Assembly: GCA_029561455.1 (NCBI GenBank)
Contig: JAKQIY010000013.1
Span: 310,001-374,000 of the forward strand
Direction of reading: 5' to 3'
DNA length: 64,000 nt
From: a bacterium
GTDB lineage: Bacteria; Zhuqueibacterota; Zhuqueibacteria; Residuimicrobiales; Krinioviventaceae
Below, piece by piece: positions 36,834 to 45,973 of this stretch. The notes below the pieces were generated by a model that worked only from the letters and a program-made list of their open reading frames with translations, did not search any database and was not told where the DNA came from. The number at the start of each line of letters is the position of its first letter. Position 1 is the stretch's first letter. Both the position numbers and the translations under genes were made by a program.

Positions 36834-37607
36834 ATGAAGCGGTTATTTCTTCTATTTTTGTTTTTGTTTTTGGCTTTGCAATTTCCTGTGCTGGCTGCCG
36901 ATGAACTGAATTTACAGAAACAGTTGTACCTTAATAATACCAGTCTGGCCCTGAGCCAATATACGCGCGAACCCATTGATGAAGATGACGACGACGAACC
37001 ACAAATTCGGCTGGCCGATGGCAAAAACGCATCGAAATCCCGTGGCAAGGCGTTTCTCTATTCGCTGTTGATACCGGGCTTGGGCGAAAAGTATTTGGGT
37101 AATACCACCCGGGCGCAAATCTTTTTCAGCGCCGAAGTTTCATTGTGGCTTGGTTATTCCGGTCTCATCATGTACCGCGAATGGCGCAAGGAAGATTATA
37201 AAACCTACGCCGCTTCTTTCGCCGGGGTGGAACTGGACGGCAAAACCGACACCTATTTTGTCAACATGGGCAATTATAACAGCATATATGATTATAATGC
37301 CGCCAAACTACGTCAGCGTAACCTGTTGGAATACTATCAGGATGTTGATAAATATTACTGGAACTGGGATACGGTGGAGCATCGCAACAGGTTCGATCAA
37401 TTACGCATTTCTTCGGACAAGGCCGATAACCGCGCCACTTTTGTCATCGGCGCAATCTTTGCTAATCACCTCATCAGCGCAATCGATGCAATATGGGCAT
37501 TCCGCACTTTTAACCGTTCTCAGCACACCGGTCTGGAATGGGATGTGCAATTTGGCGACGGTGTAATCCGTCCACATGTCAATGTCGGCCTTGCCGCCCA
37601 TTTTTAA
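36834..37607 (+). CDS. DUF5683-like envelope protein, second paralogue
   Basis: The 257-residue protein has a signal peptide and a hydrophobic core like its neighbour's: LYSLLIPGLGEKYLGNTTRAQIFF and, near the end, FANHLISAIDAIWAFRTFNR. The pair share the order of both helices and similar spacing but low identity, so they diverged long ago. I start at the ATG (36834), not the GTG three codons earlier, because GGTGAG gives a Shine-Dalgarno at the right distance. A run of acidic residues (EDDDDE) lies before the conserved core. Unknown function. Confidence 0.6.
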   Translation: MKRLFLLFLFLFLALQFPVLAADELNLQKQLYLNNTSLALSQYTREPIDEDDDDEPQIRLADGKNASKSRGKAFLYSLLIPGLGEKYLGNTTRAQIFFSAEVSLWLGYSGLIMYREWRKEDYKTYAASFAGVELDGKTDTYFVNMGNYNSIYDYNAAKLRQRNLLEYYQDVDKYYWNWDTVEHRNRFDQLRISSDKADNRATFVIGAIFANHLISAIDAIWAFRTFNRSQHTGLEWDVQFGDGVIRPHVNVGLAAHF

Positions 37608-37635
37608 TAACGTTTAACCGGTTATCAGGTATTTT

Positions 37636-38439
37636 ATGACTAACCAGGTTATTTTTGTCATCTGCTTTACATTTATCATTCATTTGATAAATACTCTTTC
37701 TTATGCCGTCAGACTTGTCGGAATTAAAACCGGCAGGCTGGCGGTTTCTTTTGCGTTATTCAATATCCTGGTGCTGGTCTCCCGTACAGCCAATTCCCTG
37801 CAAGCGCCTCTGCTGGCGAAAAAAGTAGAACAGGATCTGTTGACCGGCGTTGTTGCCAACAGCGGCGCTGTTTTTCACTGGATTTTACTGGCCGCTGCTA
37901 TTGGAACTCTGGCCGGCGCTTTTCTTATACCATCCTTTCAGGGGATTTTTGCAAAAATTGTGTTACGCTTCAATATGGAACGTTCGATTCCCCGGTTATT
38001 GATACATGGCTTTACCAAAAGCGGTATCCGGCAAATTCGCGATCAGTTCAAGGTTCCATCACCCAAAAATTTATTACACCTTAAAGATTTTCGTAAAATG
38101 CCGGTCAAACTGATCTTGTTGAATGCCCTGGTGGTCTCGATTTTGACAGTCGGTTCGCTGGCGTCTTTGTATGCCGGTTATCTTAATCCGCAGCTGCGCG
38201 GCACCGCTATCAGCCTGGCTTCGGTCATCACCGGCATGTCCACGATTATGCTGGTTATCTTTATCGATCCGTTTTTTTCACTGTTAACCGACGATGTGTT
38301 GGAAGGTAAACTAACCCCGGCCTATTATAATAAATGTGTTGTTCTTATGGTTATCAGCCGCTTTGCCGGAACCTGTCTGGCGCAGGCGCTGCTGGTTCCG
38401 GCGGCTATGCTGATCGCGTTTATTGCGCAAATAATCTGA
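37636..38439 (+). CDS. amj: Amj-family lipid II flippase
   Basis: The 267-residue multi-pass membrane protein has the Amj (DUF2837) N-terminal signature: HLINTLSYAVRLVGIKTGR followed by FNILVLVSRTANSLQAPLL. Amj, found in Bacillus, can replace MurJ and move lipid II across the inner membrane for peptidoglycan synthesis. It is predicted to have about six helices. It is the last plus-strand gene of the envelope island and converges with tonB, whose end is one base away. Presence next to outer-membrane biogenesis genes is unusual. Whether murJ also exists is not visible here. Confidence 0.8.
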   Translation: MTNQVIFVICFTFIIHLINTLSYAVRLVGIKTGRLAVSFALFNILVLVSRTANSLQAPLLAKKVEQDLLTGVVANSGAVFHWILLAAAIGTLAGAFLIPSFQGIFAKIVLRFNMERSIPRLLIHGFTKSGIRQIRDQFKVPSPKNLLHLKDFRKMPVKLILLNALVVSILTVGSLASLYAGYLNPQLRGTAISLASVITGMSTIMLVIFIDPFFSLLTDDVLEGKLTPAYYNKCVVLMVISRFAGTCLAQALLVPAAMLIAFIAQII

Positions 38440-38440
38440 T

Positions 38441-39232
38441 CTAGTGCAATTCATAACGGAAGGTTATAATACCCTGAACCTCTTTTTGCGCCACCCCGGA
38501 CGGCAGGGGATCGAATCGCCATTGCCGTAACGCTTTGATAGTCACTTCTTCCAGGGTAGGATCGCCTTTTTGCACCGGCAATATCGAGCCCATTCGACCA
38601 TCCGGCAATACAGTGAAACGGATTTTAACAATAGCTTCTTTTTGCAAACCTGCCGGATAGCGGGGAATTTCCTGATGCAGAATTCTTCTTTCCGCGGCTT
38701 CGCCTTCTATGGTGAACGGCTGATTTCTATCAATAGCTTGATCGTTTTGCTGGATTGGCGACGGTTTTACCTGGGATGCGCCCTGACCCGGTAATACAAA
38801 GGTTTTTTTCTCACCCTGGGCCGGGGTTTCAGGTAAGGAAATATTGCGGTCGTATTCTTCGCCGGCAATAGCTATTTTTTTAACCGGTTCACCGGCATCC
38901 AGTTTACTATAGTCCCTTTGGATGATCTTTTCCTCGTCTATTTCCGAGTCCCGCAATTTTGGTAATTGCACTGCATCGGCAGGAGGGGAGACAGTCTCCA
39001 TAGCCGGCGAAGTCAGTCGCTCGGCCAGCGGATTCATATCCTCCACCGGATTATCAACCATCATGGGTAAATCCTGCGCTGAAGAAGCAATAAAGGACAT
39101 TTCCGCAAATTCCACAGCTTGCAGATCCAGTGAAGTATGCAGCATATAACAGATCATAGCGATAATTAAATGCACTACTATGGAAATGATAATAGCAATT
39201 CTCATTTCTGCGGTATTTAACGGATGTTCCAT
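38441..39232 (-). CDS. tonB: TonB-family energy transducer
   Basis: The 263-residue protein is anchored by an N-terminal helix (about 10-32), followed by a periplasmic linker with acidic, proline-containing stretches. The C-terminal TonB domain (about 180-263) holds PRYPAGLQKEAIVKIRFTVLPDG and the ending LRQWRFDPLP...ITFRYELH. TonB passes proton-motive energy from ExbB-ExbD to outer-membrane partners. The ATG at 39232 is preferred over a TTG two codons earlier, because AAGGA lies at the right distance. It is the last gene of the operon, ten bases after exbD. Confidence 0.88.
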   Translation of the reverse strand: MEHPLNTAEMRIAIIISIVVHLIIAMICYMLHTSLDLQAVEFAEMSFIASSAQDLPMMVDNPVEDMNPLAERLTSPAMETVSPPADAVQLPKLRDSEIDEEKIIQRDYSKLDAGEPVKKIAIAGEEYDRNISLPETPAQGEKKTFVLPGQGASQVKPSPIQQNDQAIDRNQPFTIEGEAAERRILHQEIPRYPAGLQKEAIVKIRFTVLPDGRMGSILPVQKGDPTLEEVTIKALRQWRFDPLPSGVAQKEVQGIITFRYELH

Positions 39233-39242
39233 GGCCAATCCT

Positions 39243-39644
39243 TTATAATCCCGGTTCGGTGGCTATCATAAAACGCTGGGCGCCGGCCAGCCTGGCGGTA
39301 TCGACGATCTGTATTGCTTTTTCCAGGGACAAATCTTTATCGGCTTTGATCACCACCAGTCTTTCCGGGTTTTCATTCAGCAATTGTCTCACCAGGGTAG
39401 CCAGTTCAGCCCGTGAGATACGGTTTTGATTGACGAATATCTGCTCATCCCTGGTTACGGTTATATATATCTTGCTGGCGTCATCCTGCTGGCCGCTGGC
39501 TGCCTTGGGTAATTTAACCTTGATCCCCGGTTGTACAACAAATGAGGAGGTAAGCAAAAAGAAAATAAGCAGCAACAGCACAATGTCGGTAAGAGAGATG
39601 GTGGAAAACATAACCATTCTTTTACGGGTGGTTTCAATCTTCAT
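39243..39644 (-). CDS. exbD: Biopolymer transport protein ExbD/TolR
   Basis: The 133-residue protein has a single N-terminal membrane helix (about 12-34), with the conserved aspartate in LTDIVLLLLIFFLL (D14), and a periplasmic domain. The latter contains VKLPKA and the VVIKADKD...AIQIVDTARLAG segment typical of ExbD. The aspartate is the proton-translocating residue. A longer frame starts 25 codons earlier, but GGGAG lies before this ATG, and it overlaps the exbB stop by 11 bases, so translation is coupled. Confidence 0.92.
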   Translation of the reverse strand: MKIETTRKRMVMFSTISLTDIVLLLLIFFLLTSSFVVQPGIKVKLPKAASGQQDDASKIYITVTRDEQIFVNQNRISRAELATLVRQLLNENPERLVVIKADKDLSLEKAIQIVDTARLAGAQRFMIATEPGL

Positions 39645-40263
39645 GCCTGGTCTCCCTGTCCAATAATATATCCAATAAATCGTTGGAGCTTTCCTGCATT
39701 TCAAAGACAAAGCGTTCAACCTTTGACTGTATCCAGTTGTAGAAAATCAATGTCGGAATACCTACAATCAATCCGGCTGCGGTTGTGATCAATGCTTCCC
39801 AAATACCGCCGGCGAGCACGCTGGCATCCACATTGCCACCCAGGGTTTGCACCTGCATAAATGCCCTGATCATACCGGTTACTGTGCCGAGAAAACCAAT
39901 GAGCGGCGCAATAGCAGCAATTGTCCCCAGCACGCCCAGGTAACGCTCCAGGAAATAAACCTCGGTTTTTGCCGCGCCTTCGATGGCATCTTTGATCTCT
40001 TCGCGCGAGCGGTTACGTTTTAATAAACCGGCCTGGGTTATACCGGCTATCGGGCCCGGCGTTTCTTTACACAAGCTCATGGCTTCATCGACCTTGTGAC
40101 GCAGCAATAAATTTTTAACCTGTAAAATAAACGTGCGCGAGTTTACCCTGATCTTGCGCAAAGAGATGAGACGTTCGAATAAAATGGCAATCGCAACAAC
40201 CGAACACAATGCCAGCGGGATCATCATAATTCCGCCTTTGACAATGATTTGAATAATGGACAT
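39634..40263 (-). CDS. exbB: MotA/TolQ/ExbB proton-channel protein
   Basis: The 209-residue inner-membrane protein has three helices. Helix 1 lies near residues 10-30; helices 2 and 3 contain LGTIAAIAPLIGFLGTVTGMI and EALITTAAGLIVGIPTLIFYN, the segments shared by ExbB and TolQ. With ExbD it forms the proton-driven stator complex. AGGAG lies 12 bases before the chosen ATG (MSIIQIIVKGG); an upstream frame extension of 30 residues lacks family similarity. In the operon it sits between the barrel gene and exbD. Confidence 0.93.
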   Translation of the reverse strand: MSIIQIIVKGGIMMIPLALCSVVAIAILFERLISLRKIRVNSRTFILQVKNLLLRHKVDEAMSLCKETPGPIAGITQAGLLKRNRSREEIKDAIEGAAKTEVYFLERYLGVLGTIAAIAPLIGFLGTVTGMIRAFMQVQTLGGNVDASVLAGGIWEALITTAAGLIVGIPTLIFYNWIQSKVERFVFEMQESSNDLLDILLDRETRHED

Positions 40264-40292
40264 GCAGACTCTCCTGTATTTTGAATGGTTGA

Positions 40293-42008
40293 TTAAAATC
40301 TCACGCTTAAACCGCCAATGATATGAATGCCGTTGTCGGGATAGTATTGCCACACTGCATAATCGCTATCCAGTAAATTATTAACGGTAACGTGCGCGTA
40401 AAACGGGCCAAATTTTTGCTTTATGCCAATATTAACAAGACTGAAAGCATTCATTTTCTCATTATCTGTCAACGTTGTCGTTCTTGGTCCGTAAATATCG
40501 GTACTGAGCACGAGTATAGTGCCTTTTAATACTTCAAAAGAGGCATTAATTGGAATGCGGTAATTCGGTCGGTATGGTAACCCCTTCATATTGTTCCAGG
40601 CCGGGGTTTGTTCAATTTTATCATAATACCAAATCACACTTCCCTGTATTTGGGTCGCGGCGCTGATATTGGCTGTAAATCCTGCCGTAATATCCATTAA
40701 TTGCAGATCAGGGATAGTATATAAATGCACTAATCTGGTACTATCATCGGTGGCGCCAAAGGTATATTCATCCATCATCCGCCAGTTTACGCCGGTATTG
40801 AGAATGAATTGATCGGTTGGTGTAAAATCGATGCTGACAAGAACCGCATGTTTTTCATAGTCAGTTGGCAGCGGACCTTGTATAGATACGTATGGGATCT
40901 CCGCCAGCCATTCTGAATAGGTTTTGTAGTGCAGTCCGGATTGATATTTAAGCGAAATACCAAGACGACGGGCCGGCATAATGTTGAGTTTAACAAACGG
41001 GGCAAGTTTCTCTTGTTTGTAAATTGAATCTGCTTTGCTTTGCTGATAACTGGCGCCCAGTGAGACGATCCATCCCGGCGATAAGCGGGCAAGGGCTTCG
41101 AGACCAATTTGACCGAACATGTTTTTGGTCTTGCTGCTGTCGTTTCCGACGTCAAAGGTCTCGCGGATAAAACGGCCATTTATCGCCAGTTGTAAAATAT
41201 CAAGATCAAAAGTATAATTACCGTACAAGTTGTACCTGAAATCGTTTCTTTGGGCATATTGTGCGGTTGTGTCATCGGTCATTTCGGTATTGTTTATTTC
41301 AAAACCAAGTACGCTGTAGGCAGCGTCTTGAGCGCCATAAAATAACTCGGAACCCATGCCGGTGGCAATTATTTCACGCCGCAAATTATTGGTAAATAGC
41401 GCATTGTACATGCCCCGGCTGATATATTCGTAACCGCCATTAATAGTAGCGCTAACAGCGGGACTGAAAGCAGCTTTAAGTTTTCCCGTAACGCCCCCGG
41501 TTTTATACCGGCTGTTCAGGTATTCACCATTACTTTTATCAAACCAACCATGCATATTGATATCGCTAAAGCCCAGCTTTTGCCAATGACCGGCTTCAAT
41601 TATTAACGTAGAATAGCCGCCTCCCATTAGCTGCCCCCAGGTTAACCTCTTGTTACCCGGCGGGGCGGACAAGATACCGGGTTTGGTGGCGATCAGTCCA
41701 CCGGCTGAGAGTACAGGATTATTTTCCAGGGCTGGTTTTATTAGTACCGGGCGTTCCTGGATGAAATCCTGTTTTAAAACGATCTCTTTACGGGTTTGAT
41801 CTTCTCCAACCACCAGCACATCCGGTAAATTGAACCGGGAATCCTGAATGGTTACTTTTTTTACCGGTTTTGCAGCTGTGGTTGCCGAATCGCCAGGCAG
41901 ATCGATAGTAGTTGGTGGTGCAATCGCTTTTTGCTGTGCGCCAGCCGGAATGATGTAAAACAGAACCGGAATCAAGCCGGCAATGATCTTGATTGATTTC
42001 ATCGTCAT
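40293..42008 (-). CDS. TonB-dependent-receptor-like outer-membrane barrel lacking a plug
   Basis: The 571-residue protein has a signal peptide (about 1-24, ending AGAQQ). The remaining sequence is rich in alternating aromatic strands. It ends in LLDSDYAVWQYYPDNGIHIIGGLSVRF, typical of TonB-dependent receptors (terminal aromatic). The roughly 120-residue plug domain expected between signal and barrel is missing. Only a short segment (about 50-75, LPDVLVVGE) precedes the barrel, and this resembles a degenerate TonB-box region. It is therefore not a standard gated receptor. It lies between the TPR gene (10-base gap) and exbB. Confidence 0.72.
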   Translation of the reverse strand: MTMKSIKIIAGLIPVLFYIIPAGAQQKAIAPPTTIDLPGDSATTAAKPVKKVTIQDSRFNLPDVLVVGEDQTRKEIVLKQDFIQERPVLIKPALENNPVLSAGGLIATKPGILSAPPGNKRLTWGQLMGGGYSTLIIEAGHWQKLGFSDINMHGWFDKSNGEYLNSRYKTGGVTGKLKAAFSPAVSATINGGYEYISRGMYNALFTNNLRREIIATGMGSELFYGAQDAAYSVLGFEINNTEMTDDTTAQYAQRNDFRYNLYGNYTFDLDILQLAINGRFIRETFDVGNDSSKTKNMFGQIGLEALARLSPGWIVSLGASYQQSKADSIYKQEKLAPFVKLNIMPARRLGISLKYQSGLHYKTYSEWLAEIPYVSIQGPLPTDYEKHAVLVSIDFTPTDQFILNTGVNWRMMDEYTFGATDDSTRLVHLYTIPDLQLMDITAGFTANISAATQIQGSVIWYYDKIEQTPAWNNMKGLPYRPNYRIPINASFEVLKGTILVLSTDIYGPRTTTLTDNEKMNAFSLVNIGIKQKFGPFYAHVTVNNLLDSDYAVWQYYPDNGIHIIGGLSVRF

Positions 42009-42018
42009 TTCTTTATAT

Positions 42019-45000
42019 TTATTTAGCTGCCAGCGCTTTCAGGCGCTCTTGAGCTTTTTCCACATATTCGGTTACATCCGGGTATTCCAGGATGAGTGAA
42101 TTATAGAGACGGCGCGCATCCGCCAGTTTGTTTTGCGCTTCGTTACATAATCCGGCATTATACATGCCGCGGGCAATCCATGCCGTTTCATTTCCATACA
42201 GGTATTTAATTTTTAGATAAGCAACTACGGCATCGGCATGTTGGTTTTGCAGTCTGAGAATCTCGCCAAGCCAGTATTGCGCTTCGGCGCCGGTTTTACT
42301 TTCGGCATTTTTCAAGACACTTGATAATAATTGCTGCGCCTGGGCATATTTTTTCTGTTCGATATAGACCCGTGCTAAACCGGTTTGCGCCAGGCGGGTT
42401 GTCGCCGGTACACGGTTATCGGCTATTGCTTTCTGAAAGGCGCTTTCCGCCTGCGCCAGATCGTTGGCGGCAAAATTGACCACTCCGGCCTGGTAATGGG
42501 CCATGGCAATATTTGCAAAAGCGGGATAATCTATTACCAGTTTTTCAAGTTTTTCGAGACTAGCCGGATTGTTTTTTTGGCTAAATAGTATTTCGGCAGC
42601 CAGCAGCAGGGCATCCGGGGAGCGCAGCGCTTTGGAATAATTCTCCCACTGCTTTTGTAAAATGACCAGGGCTGACTGTTCTTCACCCTGGGCATGCAGG
42701 GTAGCGCCAATTGCGTAATTGATATTTTGTGCGGCAGTCGTTTTGGGGTAATCCCGTAGTATCATATTATATTGGGCAATGGCGCTGTCGTACTGTCGGT
42801 TATTGGCCGAAAATTCGGCTTTTCTGCGCAGCACTTCTGCTGCTTTTTCAGGGTCTTTGATTTTATCGATCAGGTTGTCGATCACTGTCATTGATGTTAA
42901 TGATTCGCCTTTTTGCATCATCGACCATTGAATGCCGTTAACCGCATCGCCGACAAATTCGCTTTCGGGGAATTTATTAACAACCTCGGTATATTGCGCC
43001 ATCGCGCGGTCATATTGGCCCAGATTGTAATAACAATCAGCAATAGCATAGGTGGCGTCATCGACAAAGGCGCTGCCTGGAAATTGAGTTAATAAATCCT
43101 GGTAATCCCGTATTGCAGTTTCAAAGCTGTTAGTGCGGAAAGAACAGCGGCCGGAAAGATACTGCGCTTCCGGGGCAAAGGGTGAACCGGTATAGTCATT
43201 CAATACTACGGTAAATGCCTTCTTTGCGGCATGAAAATTACTGTTCCGGTAAAAACAATAACCAACCTGGAACTGGGCTTCTGCTTTTAACGGATGATTG
43301 CCGGGTATATCCAAAATTTTTTGATATGCGCCCAGGGCATTGATATAGTCCTTATTATTGAAAAGCGCATCACCCTGCCGCATAATGGTGTCATATTTTA
43401 TTGCATCATTATTGGTGCGTGATGCCGCTTGTGCAAATAATTGAGCTGCCGCTTCATTATTATTCATTTTTAACGCAGAATAACCGGCGCCATAATAGGA
43501 CTCGGCGTTATGTTCGGCATCCGGGTATTTGGTGAGGTATTCATTATAAGCATTGAATGCCTGTTCATATTGCTCCAGGCGGAATAAGGTCTCACCCTTC
43601 CAGAACAGGGCGTCGGGGGCGTTTTCATCACTGGGATATTTAACAAGTACCCGATTAAATAATTCCAGGGCAGTTTTATAATCCTGGTTTATATAATAAA
43701 TTTTGCCCTGGTTGTAAATGGCATTTGCCTTTACAGATTCGTCATTGTATTTTGTTTCTGCCTGTTGAAAAGTTTTCAGGGCGTCGGTATTGTTTTTTTC
43801 TGCCAACTGGCACTGTCCCAACATCAAAGCGGCTTTTCCAGTTATTGTTGATTTTGCATAATTATCAATAATAGTGGTAAAATATTGCGAGGCGCTGCGG
43901 TACTTGTTTTCGGCAAAATCCAATGCCCCAAGTTCGAACAAGGCATTGGGAGCGTCGGCAGATTTGGAATAATAGACCTGTACCTGCTTGTAAAGATTTA
44001 TTGCTTTTTCCGTATCACCCTGCAGGGAATAATTTCGACCGGCCTGAAAACATGCCGAAGCCGCAAGTTCATCATCTTTGGTCAAGTTGGCAGATTTGAT
44101 AAAAGCATCGGCTGCCTCTTCATACATTTCTTTTTTAAAGAATACCCAGCCGGTGCTGTAGAGGGCGTTATCGACAAATTCATTTTCCGGCAGCGAGGCA
44201 ACTATATGGTAAGCGGCCAGGGCCTTGTCATAATCATTTTGCCGGTAGTAACATTCACCGATAAAGTATTGCGCTTCAGCGCGGTATTCACTTTGCGGGT
44301 ACCTTGTCAGAGCATTGGTCAGGTAACGTTGCGCTGCGGAATAATCGCCCTTGCTGAATGCAGCAAATCCAAGCCTGAATATGGCTTGCGGAACAAGTTG
44401 ACTGGCCGGGTAGGATTCGATCAGTTTCCGGTATGCCAGCATAGCTTCATCCCATTTTTGCAGTTCTTCATAAATGAACGCAGCGGAATAAAAAGAATAG
44501 TCCGCTAACGGGCCATTGGGATCCATATTATATACGCGCGCATAATTTTCCAGAGCTTTACTTTTGCTGCCGGTATTATAAAGCGCCTCGGCGTACCAGT
44601 AATAGGCATTCTTGAGCAGCGGACTGGAGGAGAATTCGGTAAAAAAATTCTTGAATGTTTTTAGCGCCTGTTCATACTGACCGGCGTTCACCTGGGCCTC
44701 GCCGATACGATAATTGGCCTTGTCGCGAAAACCGATGGCAGGGTAATTGACCAGCAGTTCTTTGTAGGCAGCCAGGGCGCGGTTGTAATCACGGGTATAA
44801 AAATAACATTCAGCCAGTAAAAACTGGGCTTCCTCGGCCCGTGCGCTGGATTTGTTTTTCGCCAGGAATTCCCGCAGTTGTCCGGCAGCCAGGTCGTATA
44901 ATTTATCATTATACATCCCTTTGGCTACCTGGAAATCATTGTCCGTATTGAGGTTGTTATATTGGCTGTTTACCCGAACAGGTAAAATGGCGAGAACAAG

Positions 45001-45033
45001 CATAAAATAAAGAAAGAGAATTGATTTTTTCAT
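42019..45033 (-). CDS. Large TPR-repeat envelope protein, first gene of the TonB operon
   Basis: The 1004-residue protein has a signal peptide (about 1-23) and then almost nothing but tetratricopeptide-type repeats of 34-38 residues. The recurrent pattern is A-x-Y-x-x-G...Y-x-x-A-x-x-x-Y...YP. The first repeats resemble YbgF/CpoB and BamD (LREFLAKNK, YKELLVNYP). Repeats are irregular in length, and about 25 can be counted by eye. It is probably periplasmic or lipid-independent and binds several partners. It starts the operon TPR-barrel-exbB-exbD-tonB and is the largest member, so it is likely the scaffold. Its upstream 218-base gap with sod shows no convincing promoter. Confidence 0.82.
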   Translation of the reverse strand: MKKSILFLYFMLVLAILPVRVNSQYNNLNTDNDFQVAKGMYNDKLYDLAAGQLREFLAKNKSSARAEEAQFLLAECYFYTRDYNRALAAYKELLVNYPAIGFRDKANYRIGEAQVNAGQYEQALKTFKNFFTEFSSSPLLKNAYYWYAEALYNTGSKSKALENYARVYNMDPNGPLADYSFYSAAFIYEELQKWDEAMLAYRKLIESYPASQLVPQAIFRLGFAAFSKGDYSAAQRYLTNALTRYPQSEYRAEAQYFIGECYYRQNDYDKALAAYHIVASLPENEFVDNALYSTGWVFFKKEMYEEAADAFIKSANLTKDDELAASACFQAGRNYSLQGDTEKAINLYKQVQVYYSKSADAPNALFELGALDFAENKYRSASQYFTTIIDNYAKSTITGKAALMLGQCQLAEKNNTDALKTFQQAETKYNDESVKANAIYNQGKIYYINQDYKTALELFNRVLVKYPSDENAPDALFWKGETLFRLEQYEQAFNAYNEYLTKYPDAEHNAESYYGAGYSALKMNNNEAAAQLFAQAASRTNNDAIKYDTIMRQGDALFNNKDYINALGAYQKILDIPGNHPLKAEAQFQVGYCFYRNSNFHAAKKAFTVVLNDYTGSPFAPEAQYLSGRCSFRTNSFETAIRDYQDLLTQFPGSAFVDDATYAIADCYYNLGQYDRAMAQYTEVVNKFPESEFVGDAVNGIQWSMMQKGESLTSMTVIDNLIDKIKDPEKAAEVLRRKAEFSANNRQYDSAIAQYNMILRDYPKTTAAQNINYAIGATLHAQGEEQSALVILQKQWENYSKALRSPDALLLAAEILFSQKNNPASLEKLEKLVIDYPAFANIAMAHYQAGVVNFAANDLAQAESAFQKAIADNRVPATTRLAQTGLARVYIEQKKYAQAQQLLSSVLKNAESKTGAEAQYWLGEILRLQNQHADAVVAYLKIKYLYGNETAWIARGMYNAGLCNEAQNKLADARRLYNSLILEYPDVTEYVEKAQERLKALAAK

Positions 45034-45272
45034 ATTTACTTTCTGTTATTTTTTTATTTCAAGTTATGAGTTTTAGACGTTAATTTCCTGTTTGGGGTTC
45101 CATTACTTTAGCTGCTTTACAATATTTAACAAATCACATAATGGTTATATCTACTATACAATTTTCCCGGCAAAATAGCAAGGATGATTTTCAGGAATAA
45201 ATAACATAATTCTATGGTTTAATGTTCCCTAAACTAAAATGATAATGAATAATGATAATACAGGAGGTTACA

Positions 45273-45899
45273 ATGTTGTACGAATGGAAAGCCGGTTTCC
45301 GGCCCTATAGCGATGAAGAAGCTAAAACATTATTAAACAAAGTTATTAGTCCGGAAACATCGGACTGGCATTATAATAAACATCACAAGGGTTATGTTGC
45401 CGCCCTGAATACAATAGAAAAAGAATTGGAAACTGCCGATCGTTCCAAAGCCAATGGCAATTACAGCCAGGTTGGTGAATTGAAGAGGCGGTTGACCTGG
45501 AATCACTCCGGCGCCTTGTTACACGATATTTACTGGCAGGTCTTGGGCGGTGATGGCGATCCTAAAAAGGGGCCTCAGGTTCTGGCGGCAATTGAAAAAG
45601 AATTCGGCTCTTTTGAAAAATGGAAAGAGGATTTTATTGCCACGGCATTTTCAGCCAAGCTGAGCGGCTGGGGATTGTTGGTCTATGATGCCCTGTACTC
45701 GAAACGTTTGCTGAATGTGCTGGTTGATGAACATCAATATGGCGCTATCTGGGGCGGTGTGCCGCTGATTGCGCTGGATGTTTTTGAGCACGCTTACTAT
45801 CACAAGGACGGCCCCGGACGCATGACATATATTGAAAATTTTGTCAAGTCGCTGCACTGGGGCAGAATTAACGAACGATTTTTGCACTATGTGAAATAA
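45273..45899 (+). CDS. sodA: Superoxide dismutase, Fe/Mn family
   Basis: The 208-residue enzyme converts superoxide to hydrogen peroxide and oxygen. Metal ligands are H33 (DWHYNKHH), H84 (LLHDIYW), D169 and H173 (LDVFEHAYY). The usual DVWEHAYY tryptophan is a phenylalanine here, an allowed variant. There is no signal peptide, so it is cytosolic. I chose the ATG with GGAGG five bases upstream, not a start seven codons earlier. Whether iron or manganese is used cannot be told. Confidence 0.93.
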   Translation: MLYEWKAGFRPYSDEEAKTLLNKVISPETSDWHYNKHHKGYVAALNTIEKELETADRSKANGNYSQVGELKRRLTWNHSGALLHDIYWQVLGGDGDPKKGPQVLAAIEKEFGSFEKWKEDFIATAFSAKLSGWGLLVYDALYSKRLLNVLVDEHQYGAIWGGVPLIALDVFEHAYYHKDGPGRMTYIENFVKSLHWGRINERFLHYVK

Positions 45900-45923
45900 A
45901 GTAAAAATATTACTCTCAAAACA

Positions 45924-45957
45924 AATAAAGCCCGGCAGTTCTATACCGGGCTTTATT
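45924..45957. terminator. Bidirectional terminator between sod and the COG2509 gene
   Basis: A 12-base-pair perfect stem, 45924-45935 with 45946-45957 (AATAAAGCCCGG/CCGGGCTTTATT), has a ten-base loop. AT runs on both sides serve both convergent genes. Confidence 0.85.
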
Positions 45958-45973
45958 ATTTTCAAGATTATGA

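Noticed and set aside
43885-44508. Plus-strand 207-codon frame inside the large TPR gene
   Set aside because: It is an antisense shadow of a repeat-rich gene with strong TPR pattern on the minus strand.
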